Below are positions 30,636 through 38,261 of a stretch of DNA of 52,099 nt, in pieces. This DNA comes from an uncultured Acetatifactor sp. (lineage in GTDB: Bacteria; Bacillota; Clostridia; Lachnospirales; Lachnospiraceae). Each line of letters begins with the position of its first letter. The first letter of the stretch is position 1. The notes under the pieces are model-generated. The model saw only the letters and a program-made list of their open reading frames with translations. It was not told where the DNA came from and made no database searches. Where the stretch lies: positions 1-52,099 of the forward strand of contig CATKYJ010000031.1 of NCBI GenBank assembly GCA_949840885.1, written 5' to 3'. The position numbers and the translations under genes were made by a program.

Positions 30636-30992
30636 ATGGCATTTGGAATAGAGGCAGCTACCAGAACGATGGATACGGGCACCCTCCGCGGGACGCAACA
30701 GGAAATCGCCTGCGAATGCTGGTGCACCAGCACCGGAAAAATAACGCCGCTGATGATAAAACTGAAAGATGAGGAGGGGCAGATACAGGTCATCCGGGAC
30801 ATCACGGTGCATACCCAGGAGCAGAAGCGGTATGCCGGGATACCGTCCATCGAATATGACTGCACTATTGTAATCAATCATAGGAGCATCCGGGCCTGGA
30901 TGATCTTCTACCAGACAGAGGGACGGTGGGTACTAAATTTCCGACAAGGAAATTTCCCGCAGGGAAACTCCCCACAGGGAAACAGGAGTTAG
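30636..30992 (+). CDS. Small protein downstream of the SOS polymerase
   Basis: A 118-residue protein, probably beta-rich. Its middle (KITPLMIKLKDEEGQIQVI then DCTIVINHRSIRAWMIFYQT) could form a small barrel. AAGGAGTATAAGA precedes ATG 30636. It ends in a run of short repeats, FRQGNFPQGNSPQGN, encoded by a small tandem repeat near 30940-30985. B. subtilis uvrX has a small neighbour (yolD), and this gene holds a similar position, but I see no clear YolD similarity. It may be an accessory factor of the polymerase. Confidence 0.6.
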   Translation: MAFGIEAATRTMDTGTLRGTQQEIACECWCTSTGKITPLMIKLKDEEGQIQVIRDITVHTQEQKRYAGIPSIEYDCTIVINHRSIRAWMIFYQTEGRWVLNFRQGNFPQGNSPQGNRS

Positions 30993-31031
30993 GACATTTC
31001 CTCCATATGGTTCATCGGCTCCCTCCCATTT

Positions 31032-32198
31032 CTATTCCGTTTTTTGCTGTTCTTTTAATTGCCGGATAAGTTCCTCCGCGGCTCTGAGTTTTTCCTCTGC
31101 AATTTCAGCCCTCTTGCGCTGTTCCTCGGTCTTCTTACGCTCTTCCTCCGTCTTTCTGCGCTGCTCCTCCGTCTTCCTGCGCTCTTCCTCAGTCTTCCAG
31201 CGCTGCTCCTCAGTCTTCTTACGCTCTTCCTCTGTCTTCCTGCGCTGCTCCTCAGTCTTCTTACGCTGCTCCTCCGTCTTCCTGCGCTCTTCCTGAATGC
31301 TTATCTTTTCCATATTCTCAAACAGATACCCCATCTTCCGCTTCCTCACTTTCCGGACACACTGCCTCCGTTCCTCCGCAGATGCATCTATTTTGAAGCA
31401 AAGGCTTTCCATCACGGATACGAGCACATCCACCACATGCTCCGGACTATCCTTTACAATCCGATCCACCTCATCTGCCGGAATCCGGATGAACCTCTCC
31501 AAATCCTCGGTGTCCTGTATTTTGTTGATCAGCATTACAAGAGACATTTCATCTCCACGTTCCAAAAGCTCCTGGTTGCTGTAATCATGGAGACTGATGA
31601 CCTCATAGCGAAAATCCGGAATCCACTCCGGCCTCCTCAAGCTATTCCCGATCCGATCGCTCAAATGCATGCCGGCTGTCCATTTCGCTTTGCCCTCATA
31701 GTATACCACAGGCATGATTACAGGATACCGGAAGCCTTTCCGCCGTGTACAGCCCTCCTTTTGCGCCTCTTTCTCCCGTCGGTATTCCGTCCATATGCAC
31801 ACCATGTACCGAAGAAGCTGCATGGACACATCATAGTCTACCAGGCTCTTATGCTCAATCAATGAGACAAAGAAAGGCGGATTCTCCCCCTTTCCAATGT
31901 CCAGAATGCGAATCTTCTTCACGGAATCGGACTCAAATTCCGTCCCCAGATAGGGAACATATCTCTCGGAAATATCGTCAATATCCTCCGGCTGCACTTC
32001 TTTTAAAGCCGGCAATTCAAAATTGTCTCTGAGGAATTGGGCACACAAAACCGGATCATCGAAGATATTCTTGCTATTAATATCCCGATTGTGCACATTT
32101 TCCTTTCCTGTTTTGTCTGTACCTCCATCCTTTGCTTTCGAATCCACGTCTGCAATGGGCGCTTCTGCAAACCGCAGTTCCTCTCCCTTGTTGTCCAT
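31032..32198 (-). CDS. Rpn-family PD-(D/E)XK nuclease with coiled-coil repeat tail
   Basis: A 388-residue protein of the Rpn (recombination-promoting nuclease, formerly transposase_31) type. It starts NRDINSKNIFDDPVLCAQFL after about 37 residues, followed by the nuclease core: FESDSVKKIRILDIGKG, PFFVSLIEHKSLVDYDVSM and RYPVIMPVVYYEGKAKWTAG. In these, E-H-K and the preceding D are the probable metal ligands. The last 95 residues are nearly pure seven-residue repeats (KTEEQRR-like), a long coiled coil. GGAGGAGACAGG precedes the ATG. A decayed copy lies at 8873-9551. Confidence 0.85.
   Translation of the reverse strand: MDNKGEELRFAEAPIADVDSKAKDGGTDKTGKENVHNRDINSKNIFDDPVLCAQFLRDNFELPALKEVQPEDIDDISERYVPYLGTEFESDSVKKIRILDIGKGENPPFFVSLIEHKSLVDYDVSMQLLRYMVCIWTEYRREKEAQKEGCTRRKGFRYPVIMPVVYYEGKAKWTAGMHLSDRIGNSLRRPEWIPDFRYEVISLHDYSNQELLERGDEMSLVMLINKIQDTEDLERFIRIPADEVDRIVKDSPEHVVDVLVSVMESLCFKIDASAEERRQCVRKVRKRKMGYLFENMEKISIQEERRKTEEQRKKTEEQRRKTEEERKKTEEQRWKTEEERRKTEEQRRKTEEERKKTEEQRKRAEIAEEKLRAAEELIRQLKEQQKTE
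31108..31293 (-). repeat. 21-bp tandem repeat in the Rpn gene
   Basis: About nine copies of a 21-base unit that codes KTEEQRR or a close variant (K-T-E-E-E/Q-R-K/R). The units differ at third positions, so they are old enough to have diverged but remain in frame. Copy number is likely to vary between strains. Confidence 0.8.
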
Positions 32199-32379
32199 CC
32201 TGTCTCCTCCTGTTCCGACATCAGACAGGAGAAACGTTCTTTTCGCCTGTCAGTGTCCTGTTTTTGTTTTGCTTGATTCAATGGCGAAAAGCCGGTACAA
32301 TAATGAACTTAGATGCCTCAGCCGATACCTGGAACCCCAGTTCCCTCTGAGTGCTGTACACTTTTTGAAATCTGTTTTT

Positions 32380-32408
32380 ACCATAGCACAAATCCCCATT
32401 TTATGCAA
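32380..32408 (-). promoter_or_regulatory. Promoter of the Rpn-family gene
   Basis: Minus strand TTGCAT (32403-32408), 17-base spacer, TATGGT (32380-32385). It is about 180 bases upstream of the ATG; a hairpin (ACAGG and CCTGT arms) near 32210-32250 lies in the leader and has a counterpart upstream of the pseudogene near 9570. Confidence 0.6.
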
Positions 32409-32446
32409 GTCATTTTTTGAACCACATGAATCGCTTATCCCGGATA

Positions 32447-33361
32447 TCATGCCTTTTCCACGTCTGCCGGCTGGTTCCTGAAAAAAATCCAGATATGCAG
32501 CCTGCCGTCCGCATACTCCGCCGAGATGCTCCCGCCCATCTGCTCCACCAGGCTCCTTGCGATGGCCAGCCCCAGCCCGGTGGACTTTCTGGCGGACTCC
32601 ACGGTAAAAAAGCGGTCGAACAGCCTGCCCACCTGTACTTGATCCAGCCCGGGAGCCCTGTTGGCGAAGATGATCTCCCCTGTCTCGTGCAGGGTGATCT
32701 CCAGATCTCCATCGCTGTACTTTACGGCATTCTGCAGCAGATTGGAGAATACCCGGGACAGGGCGGCACCATCCAGCATCCGGACCACGGACTCTTCCGG
32801 CATCCGTATCCTGGGTGTGATGTCCCGCTCCTTGAAAGCGGTGTAGAATGCCGCTATGCTCTCCTCCAGCACACGGTTCAGGACTATGGGCTCCGCGGAT
32901 GCGCCGCTTTCCCCGGAAAGGATGACGGAATACCGGAAAAGCTCCTCCGTCAGCAGAATCATCAGTTCGGAACGGTTCCTGATGATATCGATATAACGCT
33001 CTACAGTTTCTGATTTTTCCTCTTTTTCCAGCAGATCAAGATACCCGCAGATGGCGGTCAAAGGCGTCCTCAAATCGTGGGAGATATTGGTGACAGCGCC
33101 TTTCAGTTCCGTATCTCCCTGGCGGAACCTGTGGCGCTCTTCCCGGAGCCTGCGAAGCTGTACATTGACGGCATCCGCCAGACGGCGCATATGCCTGTCC
33201 CTGCCGGAAATGTCGATCAGCGTGTTGGTATCGGTGGCAAGCCTGTCGGCAAAGGCCTCCCCGATTTCCTCCGCAGCCCTTTGCAGCATATGGATTTTGA
33301 CAAGCAGCCCAAGGATAACCAGAGCCAGAACACCGATGGAGGCCCATAACCATACAATCAT
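32447..33361 (-). CDS. Sensor histidine kinase of the ABC transporter locus
   Basis: A 304-residue kinase with one N-terminal membrane helix (about 4-24) and no large extracellular domain. The H-box is AVTNISHDLRTPLTAICGYL with the phospho-acceptor about His95. N-box VFSNLLQNAVKYSDG and G-box STGLGLAIARSLVEQMGG follow. A short or intramembrane sensing region is typical of kinases that work with an ABC transporter in peptide-antibiotic response. It is the last gene of the locus, 14 bases after the permease gene. The stimulus is inferred from context. Confidence 0.88.
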   Translation of the reverse strand: MIVWLWASIGVLALVILGLLVKIHMLQRAAEEIGEAFADRLATDTNTLIDISGRDRHMRRLADAVNVQLRRLREERHRFRQGDTELKGAVTNISHDLRTPLTAICGYLDLLEKEEKSETVERYIDIIRNRSELMILLTEELFRYSVILSGESGASAEPIVLNRVLEESIAAFYTAFKERDITPRIRMPEESVVRMLDGAALSRVFSNLLQNAVKYSDGDLEITLHETGEIIFANRAPGLDQVQVGRLFDRFFTVESARKSTGLGLAIARSLVEQMGGSISAEYADGRLHIWIFFRNQPADVEKA

Positions 33362-33375
33362 GAATGACTATCTCC

Positions 33376-34203
33376 TTATTTCAAATCTCTTTTTTGAAAC
33401 AAAACTGCTCCCGCGCCTGTGGCCAGCACGATGATTCCAAGGGAGTAAAGGGGAAGGCGCAGCGGATTTACAGCCGTCATACTGGCGCACTGGATGGCCT
33501 GCCCGCCGGGATTGATATCGTAAAGGCTCTGGATGATCTCCCGCTTTGTCCCTTTCAGGTATTTGGGGTTTGGCTCCTCGAAGGAGATCATTTCGCCATT
33601 CCCGTCCAGGGAATAGTACGTATGCGTCTCGGGCGCTTCCAGCATCTGATTCAGTATCATTCCCGACATCAGAGAGCCAAAGGCCAGCAGGATGCAGATG
33701 ACAGCGGTAGCGGCTTTGTTCTGGCAGACCATGGCGATGCAGGTAAAGACAGAGGAAAACACCGCCGAGAGAAGCAGTACTGTAAGCGTCGTCAGAAAAA
33801 TTTCTTCCCCGGGGACGCTAAAGGTTCCCATCAGCGGCATCCCTACACAAAGGTAGGGCAGCAGATATGCCGCGCACATGGCAAGCCCCGCCGCGCAGGA
33901 GACCGCCGCGCCCGCCAGATAGATTGCCGAACGTTTCCCGCCCACGATAATCTTGTTCCGCATGGTTCCGTCATTGTATTCCGTACCGATGAACAGGCTG
34001 CAAAATACTGATATGAAAATACCCATGAACATGGCGCAGCCAAAGAATCCGTCCTCTACCCTGTCCGCATAGTTCATCTGTGCAGCATCCATATGGAGCT
34101 TGACCGGCACGAATATCCCCCATGCCGCCATTAGAATCAGTCCGCCCCAAAAGACCTTATTTTTCTTCAAACGCAGGAAATTTGCTGATAAAAGTTTACT
34201 CAT
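33376..34203 (-). CDS. ABC-2 type permease
   Basis: A 275-residue protein with about six membrane segments, starting MSKLLSANFLRLKKNKVFW, the usual N-terminal cytosolic helix of ABC-2 permeases in antibiotic-immunity or ATPase/permease pairs. GCAMFMGIFISVFCSLFIGTEYNDGTMRNKI (given in part) is the conserved EYNDGTMRNK signature. An extracytoplasmic part of about 60 residues lies before the last helix. ATG 34203 with AGGAGAAAAGAAA upstream is preferred over the upstream extension. It is 29 bases after the ATPase gene and forms the transport channel with it. Confidence 0.85.
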   Translation of the reverse strand: MSKLLSANFLRLKKNKVFWGGLILMAAWGIFVPVKLHMDAAQMNYADRVEDGFFGCAMFMGIFISVFCSLFIGTEYNDGTMRNKIIVGGKRSAIYLAGAAVSCAAGLAMCAAYLLPYLCVGMPLMGTFSVPGEEIFLTTLTVLLLSAVFSSVFTCIAMVCQNKAATAVICILLAFGSLMSGMILNQMLEAPETHTYYSLDGNGEMISFEEPNPKYLKGTKREIIQSLYDINPGGQAIQCASMTAVNPLRLPLYSLGIIVLATGAGAVLFQKRDLK

Positions 34204-34232
34204 TTTCTTTTCTCCTATTCCAATCTCTCTAG

Positions 34233-35165
34233 TCACATCGCATTGTCCGAATCGCTGCTGCAGCCGGATGTTATCAAATTGACATAATAGCTCTCCAGGC
34301 TTTCGTCCCGCTCCTGCATGGAGATCACCTCACAGTTTTCCTGCGCCAGGGCCAGGGTCAGTTTGGATACATTGACCTTTGCGTACACGTCCGCTTCCCT
34401 TTGGGAAAGGATGTTGTACTCCACATGCATCGCATCCAGCACACGGGCCAGCGTCCCTGTATTAGTCACCTCCAGGCGGATACACTTTTTACAGGCGCTC
34501 TCCAGTTCTTTCGCGCTGATCTCTTTCACTATCTGCCCCCTGTCGATGAAGCCGTAGTGAGTGGCCAGCCTGGACAGTTCGTCCAGAATGTGGCTGGAAA
34601 TCAGGAAAGTGATCTGCTGCTCCCGGTTCAGTTTCAGGATCAATTCCCGGATCTCGATGATCCCCTGGGGATCCAGCCCGTTTACCGGCTCATCCAGCAC
34701 CAGGAAATCTGGGGAGCCCACCAGGGCGATGGCAATGCCCAGCCGCTGGCGCATCCCTAATGAAAAGTGTCTTGCTATCTTCTTCCCGGTATCAGCAAGC
34801 CCTACCAGCTTCAGGATGTCCTCCATCCCGTCATAGGTAGGAAGCCCCAGGATGCGGTATTGCTGCTTCAGATTGTCCCGGGCCGTCATGTCAAGGTAGA
34901 TGGAGGGCGTCTCCACCACGGCTCCCATTCTCCTGCGGGATTTTGAGATCTCCCTGTCCGTATTCTTCCTGCCGTACAGGGTATAGCCCCCCGAGGTGGG
35001 GGACTGCAGCCCGCAGATCAGCCTGATCAGCGTGGTTTTGCCCGCGCCGTTCTTGCCTACAAAGCCATAGATCGCTCCTTTGGGAACATTCATTGTCAGC
35101 TGATTCAGCGCTTTGAAATACTTGTACTTCTTAGTCAGAGAATTCGTTTGCAGAACATACTCCAT
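34233..35165 (-). CDS. ABC transporter ATP-binding protein (BcrA-like)
   Basis: A 310-residue ATPase. Walker A GKNGAGKTT (about 37-45), signature SLGMRQRLGIAIAL, Walker B FLVLDEPVNGLDP and the H-loop in LISSHILDELSR are complete. The C-terminal extension (about 215-310) is typical of BcrA-type ATPases in bacitracin and lantibiotic resistance. ATG 35165 is preceded by GGAGG and eight bases; the frame reaches 35207. It is preceded by four direct repeats and followed by the permease and kinase, so the three genes probably form an inducible operon. Confidence 0.9.
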   Translation of the reverse strand: MEYVLQTNSLTKKYKYFKALNQLTMNVPKGAIYGFVGKNGAGKTTLIRLICGLQSPTSGGYTLYGRKNTDREISKSRRRMGAVVETPSIYLDMTARDNLKQQYRILGLPTYDGMEDILKLVGLADTGKKIARHFSLGMRQRLGIAIALVGSPDFLVLDEPVNGLDPQGIIEIRELILKLNREQQITFLISSHILDELSRLATHYGFIDRGQIVKEISAKELESACKKCIRLEVTNTGTLARVLDAMHVEYNILSQREADVYAKVNVSKLTLALAQENCEVISMQERDESLESYYVNLITSGCSSDSDNAM

Positions 35166-35281
35166 AAACACAACCTCCTGATTCCAGTACCGCAACTGCC
35201 CGTCCACTATCGTTTATGGCAGACAGTTGTTGTCTCCAGTATTGCTATTTTTATGTGACATTGATATCTTATCCTGAGACA

Positions 35282-35323
35282 GTAAAGAAACCGGTAAAGA
35301 AAACAGTAAAGAAATGGTAAAGA
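35282..35323 (-). promoter_or_regulatory. Four direct repeats, candidate response-regulator binding sites
   Basis: The minus strand has TCTTTAC four times, at plus-strand positions 35317-35323, 35306-35312, 35294-35300 and 35282-35288, spaced 11, 12 and 12 bases. This is about one DNA turn and is the usual spacing for OmpR/PhoB-type regulators. The block lies between the regulator gene and the ABC genes. Confidence 0.55.
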
Positions 35324-35327
35324 TTCA

Positions 35328-36062
35328 TCACCCACGCATTTTGAAGCCAATCCCCCAGACTGCCTCGATGTAGTCTTTTCCCGAGACCTCACGCAGCTTT
35401 CTGCGCAGGTTGCTGACATGCATCTTCAGGGAGCCGTCCGTGCAGTCCGGCGTGTCCTGGCTGATGCGCTCCAGCAGCAGGGATTTCGTCACCACCTGAG
35501 AGGGGTTGCCCATGAGAAACTTCAAAATGGCGTATTCCGTCCTGGTAAGCCTTATCTCCCTGCCGCCGATGTCCACCATATGAGTATCCGTATTCAGCGC
35601 GATATCATCAAACACCAAAACAGGGGCTGCAGGCGCGCTGTCAGCCCTGCGGAGCTGTACGGAAATCCTGGCCAGAAGTTCTTTCATGGCAAAGGGCTTG
35701 GTCACATAATCCACCGCGCCGCCCAGCAAAAGATCCACTTTTCCATCGATATCCCCCTTGGCGCTTACCACGATGACAGGGATTCCCTTGGAATGCCCTT
35801 CTTCCATGGAATGCCTTTCTTCCATGGAATGCCTTTCTTCCGTGGAATGCCTTTCTTCCATTATCTGCGGCAGCACCTCCTCGCCGCTTCGTCCTGGCAG
35901 CATCAAATCCAGCAGGACAAGATCCGGCCTTTTTTCGGACAGCACAAACAGCGCTTCCGTACCGGAATAGGCGCGGGAAACGCTGTAGCCCTCTTTTGTC
36001 AATGCCTCCTCAAGCATGTTTCCGATATGGATGTCATCATCGATAATCAAAATGCTTTTCAT
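35328..36062 (-). CDS. OmpR/PhoB-family response regulator with repeat insertion
   Basis: A 244-residue regulator. The receiver domain starts MKSILIIDDDIHIGNMLEEA; the phospho-acceptor is Asp52 in LVLLDLMLPGRSG, and the conserved lysine is in DYVTKPFAMKELL. The C-terminal winged helix has TRTEYAILKFLMGNPSQVV. Between QI (about residue 68) and GIPVIVVSAKG there is an extra stretch of about 24 residues made of MEERHS-like repeats. It begins six bases after the DUF3737 gene and precedes the ABC genes by 162 bases. Confidence 0.9.
   Translation of the reverse strand: MKSILIIDDDIHIGNMLEEALTKEGYSVSRAYSGTEALFVLSEKRPDLVLLDLMLPGRSGEEVLPQIMEERHSTEERHSMEERHSMEEGHSKGIPVIVVSAKGDIDGKVDLLLGGAVDYVTKPFAMKELLARISVQLRRADSAPAAPVLVFDDIALNTDTHMVDIGGREIRLTRTEYAILKFLMGNPSQVVTKSLLLERISQDTPDCTDGSLKMHVSNLRRKLREVSGKDYIEAVWGIGFKMRG
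35784..35860 (-). repeat. 18-bp tandem repeat inside the response-regulator gene
   Basis: The unit TTCCATGGAATGCCTTTC (plus strand) is present at 35802-35819 and 35820-35837, with a one-base variant at 35838-35855 and a degenerate copy at 35784-35801. It codes MEERHS on the minus strand, in frame. The near-identity of the units indicates recent expansion. Confidence 0.9.
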
Positions 36063-36068
36063 GCCCGC

Positions 36069-36923
36069 TTAGCCCTGTTTTGCCCTCTGGCCGGCAACCC
36101 ATATCTCGCATTCCGCCTCCGCCTCATCCATGATCAACTCTCCCAATTCCGGCACCTGGATCCGGCCGGACTTCGGGTTCTTGATGCTGTCCACCTGAGT
36201 GGTGACGGTTGCCTCCACCTGAGATTTCTCAAAGGCCAGATCGGTATCTACCATCTCGCAGTCAATGAGCTTCAGATTCCTGCAGTAGCACAGCGGCTGT
36301 GTTCCCACAATCTTACAGTTGATCAGCGTCAGCCCGTCCGAATACCATGCCAGATACTCCCCCTTTATCACGCTGTTCCAAACCGTTACGTTTTCGCCAT
36401 GCCAGAAAGCGTCTTTTGTGTCAAAGACACAGTTTTCAAAGACCGCATTTTTTATGTACTGAAAGGAATATTTCCCTTTCAGCTCTACCCCTTTGAATGA
36501 CAGATTCTCCGACCGCATCATAAAATACTCGCCGGCCACGGTGGTATCCTCCATACAGATTCCCTGCACGAACCAGCCGAATTCCGGGGAGATGACATCG
36601 CAGTGTCTGACGGTGATGTCGCTGCACTCTCTGAGCGCTTTGATCCCGTGCATCCTGGTATCCCGAATCTCTACATGATCGGAATACCACAGGGCAGCTC
36701 TGCAAAGCTCCGTCATATCCGAATTTTCAATGACGAGTCCGTGGTCATGCCAAAAAGGATACCGCAGATTAAAGAAACAATGCTGTACCTCAATATTCTT
36801 TCCCTCTTTAAAAGCGCTCTCCCCATCTGCCGGCCCGTCAAAGGAACAATCCTTTACCAATACGCCGTCACATCCATAAAGGGCGCGTTCCATATCAAAA
36901 GTCTGGTTTTCAATCACTTTCAT
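36069..36923 (-). CDS. DUF3737 family protein (right-handed beta-helix)
   Basis: A 284-residue protein of the DUF3737 family. It consists of repeated short strands (VKDCSFDG, IEVQHCFFN, IRDTRMHG, FENCVFDTKDAFWHG, LINCKIVG, LIDCEMVD) characteristic of a pectate-lyase-like right-handed beta-helix. ATG 36923 is preceded by AGGAGGTCAGAA; the frame reaches 36980. No catalytic motif is obvious and no signal peptide is seen, so it is probably cytosolic. It lies six bases before the response regulator, so the two may be co-transcribed, though no link in function is known. Confidence 0.8.
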   Translation of the reverse strand: MKVIENQTFDMERALYGCDGVLVKDCSFDGPADGESAFKEGKNIEVQHCFFNLRYPFWHDHGLVIENSDMTELCRAALWYSDHVEIRDTRMHGIKALRECSDITVRHCDVISPEFGWFVQGICMEDTTVAGEYFMMRSENLSFKGVELKGKYSFQYIKNAVFENCVFDTKDAFWHGENVTVWNSVIKGEYLAWYSDGLTLINCKIVGTQPLCYCRNLKLIDCEMVDTDLAFEKSQVEATVTTQVDSIKNPKSGRIQVPELGELIMDEAEAECEIWVAGQRAKQG

Positions 36924-36968
36924 TTTCTGACCTCCTGAAAATCTCCGGAAATGATACAAACATATCTT

Positions 36969-36977
36969 ATCATAACA
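36969..36977 (-). promoter_or_regulatory. Extended -10 promoter upstream of the DUF3737 gene
   Basis: The minus strand reads TGTTATGAT (TATGAT at 36969-36974). A weak -35 (GTGAAA) lies about 18 bases upstream. Confidence 0.45.
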
Positions 36978-36996
36978 CAAAACCGAACAATTTTCA

Positions 36997-37179
36997 CTAC
37001 TTTTTTATGTCCAAGTCACTCTTCCAAGTCACTCTGGCAGGATCAGTTCCAAGTTTTTTCAGATTGGATTCGGTATTTCTCCTTGTAATACCGACCCGCT
37101 CTGCCATATGCGCAGCGCCAGGCCGGGCGTCTCCTGGCAAAAGCACAAGGATTTTCTGTTGGATGTCGTTCCATTTTTT
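36997..37179 (-). pseudogene. Fragment of a winged-helix regulator C-terminus
   Basis: The minus strand reads KKWNDIQQKILVLLPGD, then HMAERVGITRRNTESNLKKL, which resembles the winged-helix end of larger regulators or AlbA_2-type proteins (I-T-R-R-N-T-E-S-N-I-K-K-L). There is no start of its own, the wing after KKLG is altered, and upstream sequence is a palindromic repeat. It appears to be a remnant. With the repeat at 37185-37280 it explains most of the gap between the DUF3737 and deacetylase genes. Confidence 0.5.
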
Positions 37180-37184
37180 CCCAA

Positions 37185-37280
37185 TCAAATACCCCGCTGC
37201 AAGCAACGGGGTATTTGACCCTCGCGGCATTCGTCAAATGTGCATGCAAGCATGCCCACTTGACTCATTGCTCGCGGGAA
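37185..37280. repeat. Two adjacent palindromes (intergenic repeat element)
   Basis: TCAAATACCCCG (37185-37196) pairs perfectly with 37207-37218 around a ten-base loop. The following segment has GTCAAATGTGCATGC facing GCATGCCCACTTGAC (13 of 15 pair, two-base loop), flanked by direct CTCGCGG copies. Neither stem has a T-run. Confidence 0.6.
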
Positions 37281-37316
37281 TAAAGTCACAAATTACGTCA
37301 CCTTTCCTTAAAAAAC

Positions 37317-37345
37317 TTGCCACAGGCAAACTGCCGTGATATGAT
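37317..37345 (+). promoter_or_regulatory. Promoter of the first deacetylase gene
   Basis: TTGCCA (37317-37322), 17-base spacer, TATGAT (37340-37345), about 70 bases before the ATG at 37416. Confidence 0.6.
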
Positions 37346-37415
37346 AACTAGAAAGAAAAGCCGGGGAAAAGCCGGGACTTTGAGAAATATTTGAAGAATC
37401 AAGGAGGAAAGCAAC

Positions 37416-38261
37416 ATGGCAGGAATTTTCATGCGTTTCCCGAAAGGGAAATCAAAAGCCCTCACCCTCAGCTATGATGACGGTGTAGAGCAGGACATCA
37501 GGCTGATGGAAATTATGGATCAATACGGCCTAAAAGGTACTTTCAATCTAAACAGCGGGCTGTTCGCGCCGGAGGGCACCGTTTATCCGAAGGGCACCAT
37601 TCACCGCAGATTAACCGACAAGCAGGTATCAGCGGTATACACCGACTGCGGCCATGAGGTTGCCGTGCATGGACTGACACATCCTTTTCTGGAGAAGCTC
37701 CAGGAACATACGGCCATGTGGGAGCTGCTCAAAGACAGGGAAAACCTGGAAAACAAATTCCATACGCTTGTCAGGGGGATGGCGTATCCTTTCGGTACAT
37801 ACAATGATACCACTGTGGAATGCCTGAAAAAGGCCGGCCTGGTATACGGCAGGACGGTCGTTTCTACCCGCTCTTTTGACATGCCAACGGATTGGCTGCG
37901 GCTGGAGGCCACCTGCCACCACAACGATCCGGAACTGATGAACCTGGCAAAGAAGTTTGTGGAAGAAACGCCCCAACAAGGTCCCTGGATGTTTTATCTG
38001 TGGGGACACAGCTATGAGTTCGAGGAAAAGGACAACTGGAATGTCATAGAGGAATTCGCCGCTTTTGCGGGTAGGCATGATGATATCTGGTATGCCACAA
38101 ACATTCAGATTTACGATTATGTACAGGCTTTCAACAGACTGGAGTTCTCCGCGGACGGCAACCGGATCTATAACCCTACGGCCACGGAACTGTATTTCCG
38201 GAAGCCCGGAAGCAGTGCCCAGGCGGAATGCATTTTACCGGGCACATATTTTGAGTTCTGA
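37416..38261 (+). CDS. Polysaccharide deacetylase-family protein
   Basis: A 281-residue NodB-fold protein. ALTLSYDDGVEQDIRLMEIM carries the first metal-binding Asp pair (YDDG in place of the usual FDDG), VAVHGLTHPFLEKL the H-x-x-x-H motif, and GMAYPFGTYNDTTVE the third motif. The C-terminal third (WMFYLWGHSYEFEEKDNWNV) supplies the catalytic histidine. There is no signal peptide, so a cytosolic role, perhaps on oligosaccharide breakdown products, is possible. CAAGGAGGAAAGCAAC precedes the ATG. It has its own promoter. Confidence 0.85.
   Translation: MAGIFMRFPKGKSKALTLSYDDGVEQDIRLMEIMDQYGLKGTFNLNSGLFAPEGTVYPKGTIHRRLTDKQVSAVYTDCGHEVAVHGLTHPFLEKLQEHTAMWELLKDRENLENKFHTLVRGMAYPFGTYNDTTVECLKKAGLVYGRTVVSTRSFDMPTDWLRLEATCHHNDPELMNLAKKFVEETPQQGPWMFYLWGHSYEFEEKDNWNVIEEFAAFAGRHDDIWYATNIQIYDYVQAFNRLEFSADGNRIYNPTATELYFRKPGSSAQAECILPGTYFEF

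Noticed and set aside
30515..30772. 85-codon plus-strand frame before the small gene at 30636
   Set aside because: It overlaps a gene with a better ribosome site, in another frame, and covers predicted RNA stems.
31108..31293. Regular repeats that could be mistaken for a CRISPR array
   Set aside because: The 21-base units are adjacent without spacers and are translated in frame as a coiled coil.
36493..36678. Short plus-strand frames inside the DUF3737 gene
   Set aside because: Antisense shadows with no start signal; the minus-strand protein has a clear beta-helix repeat pattern.
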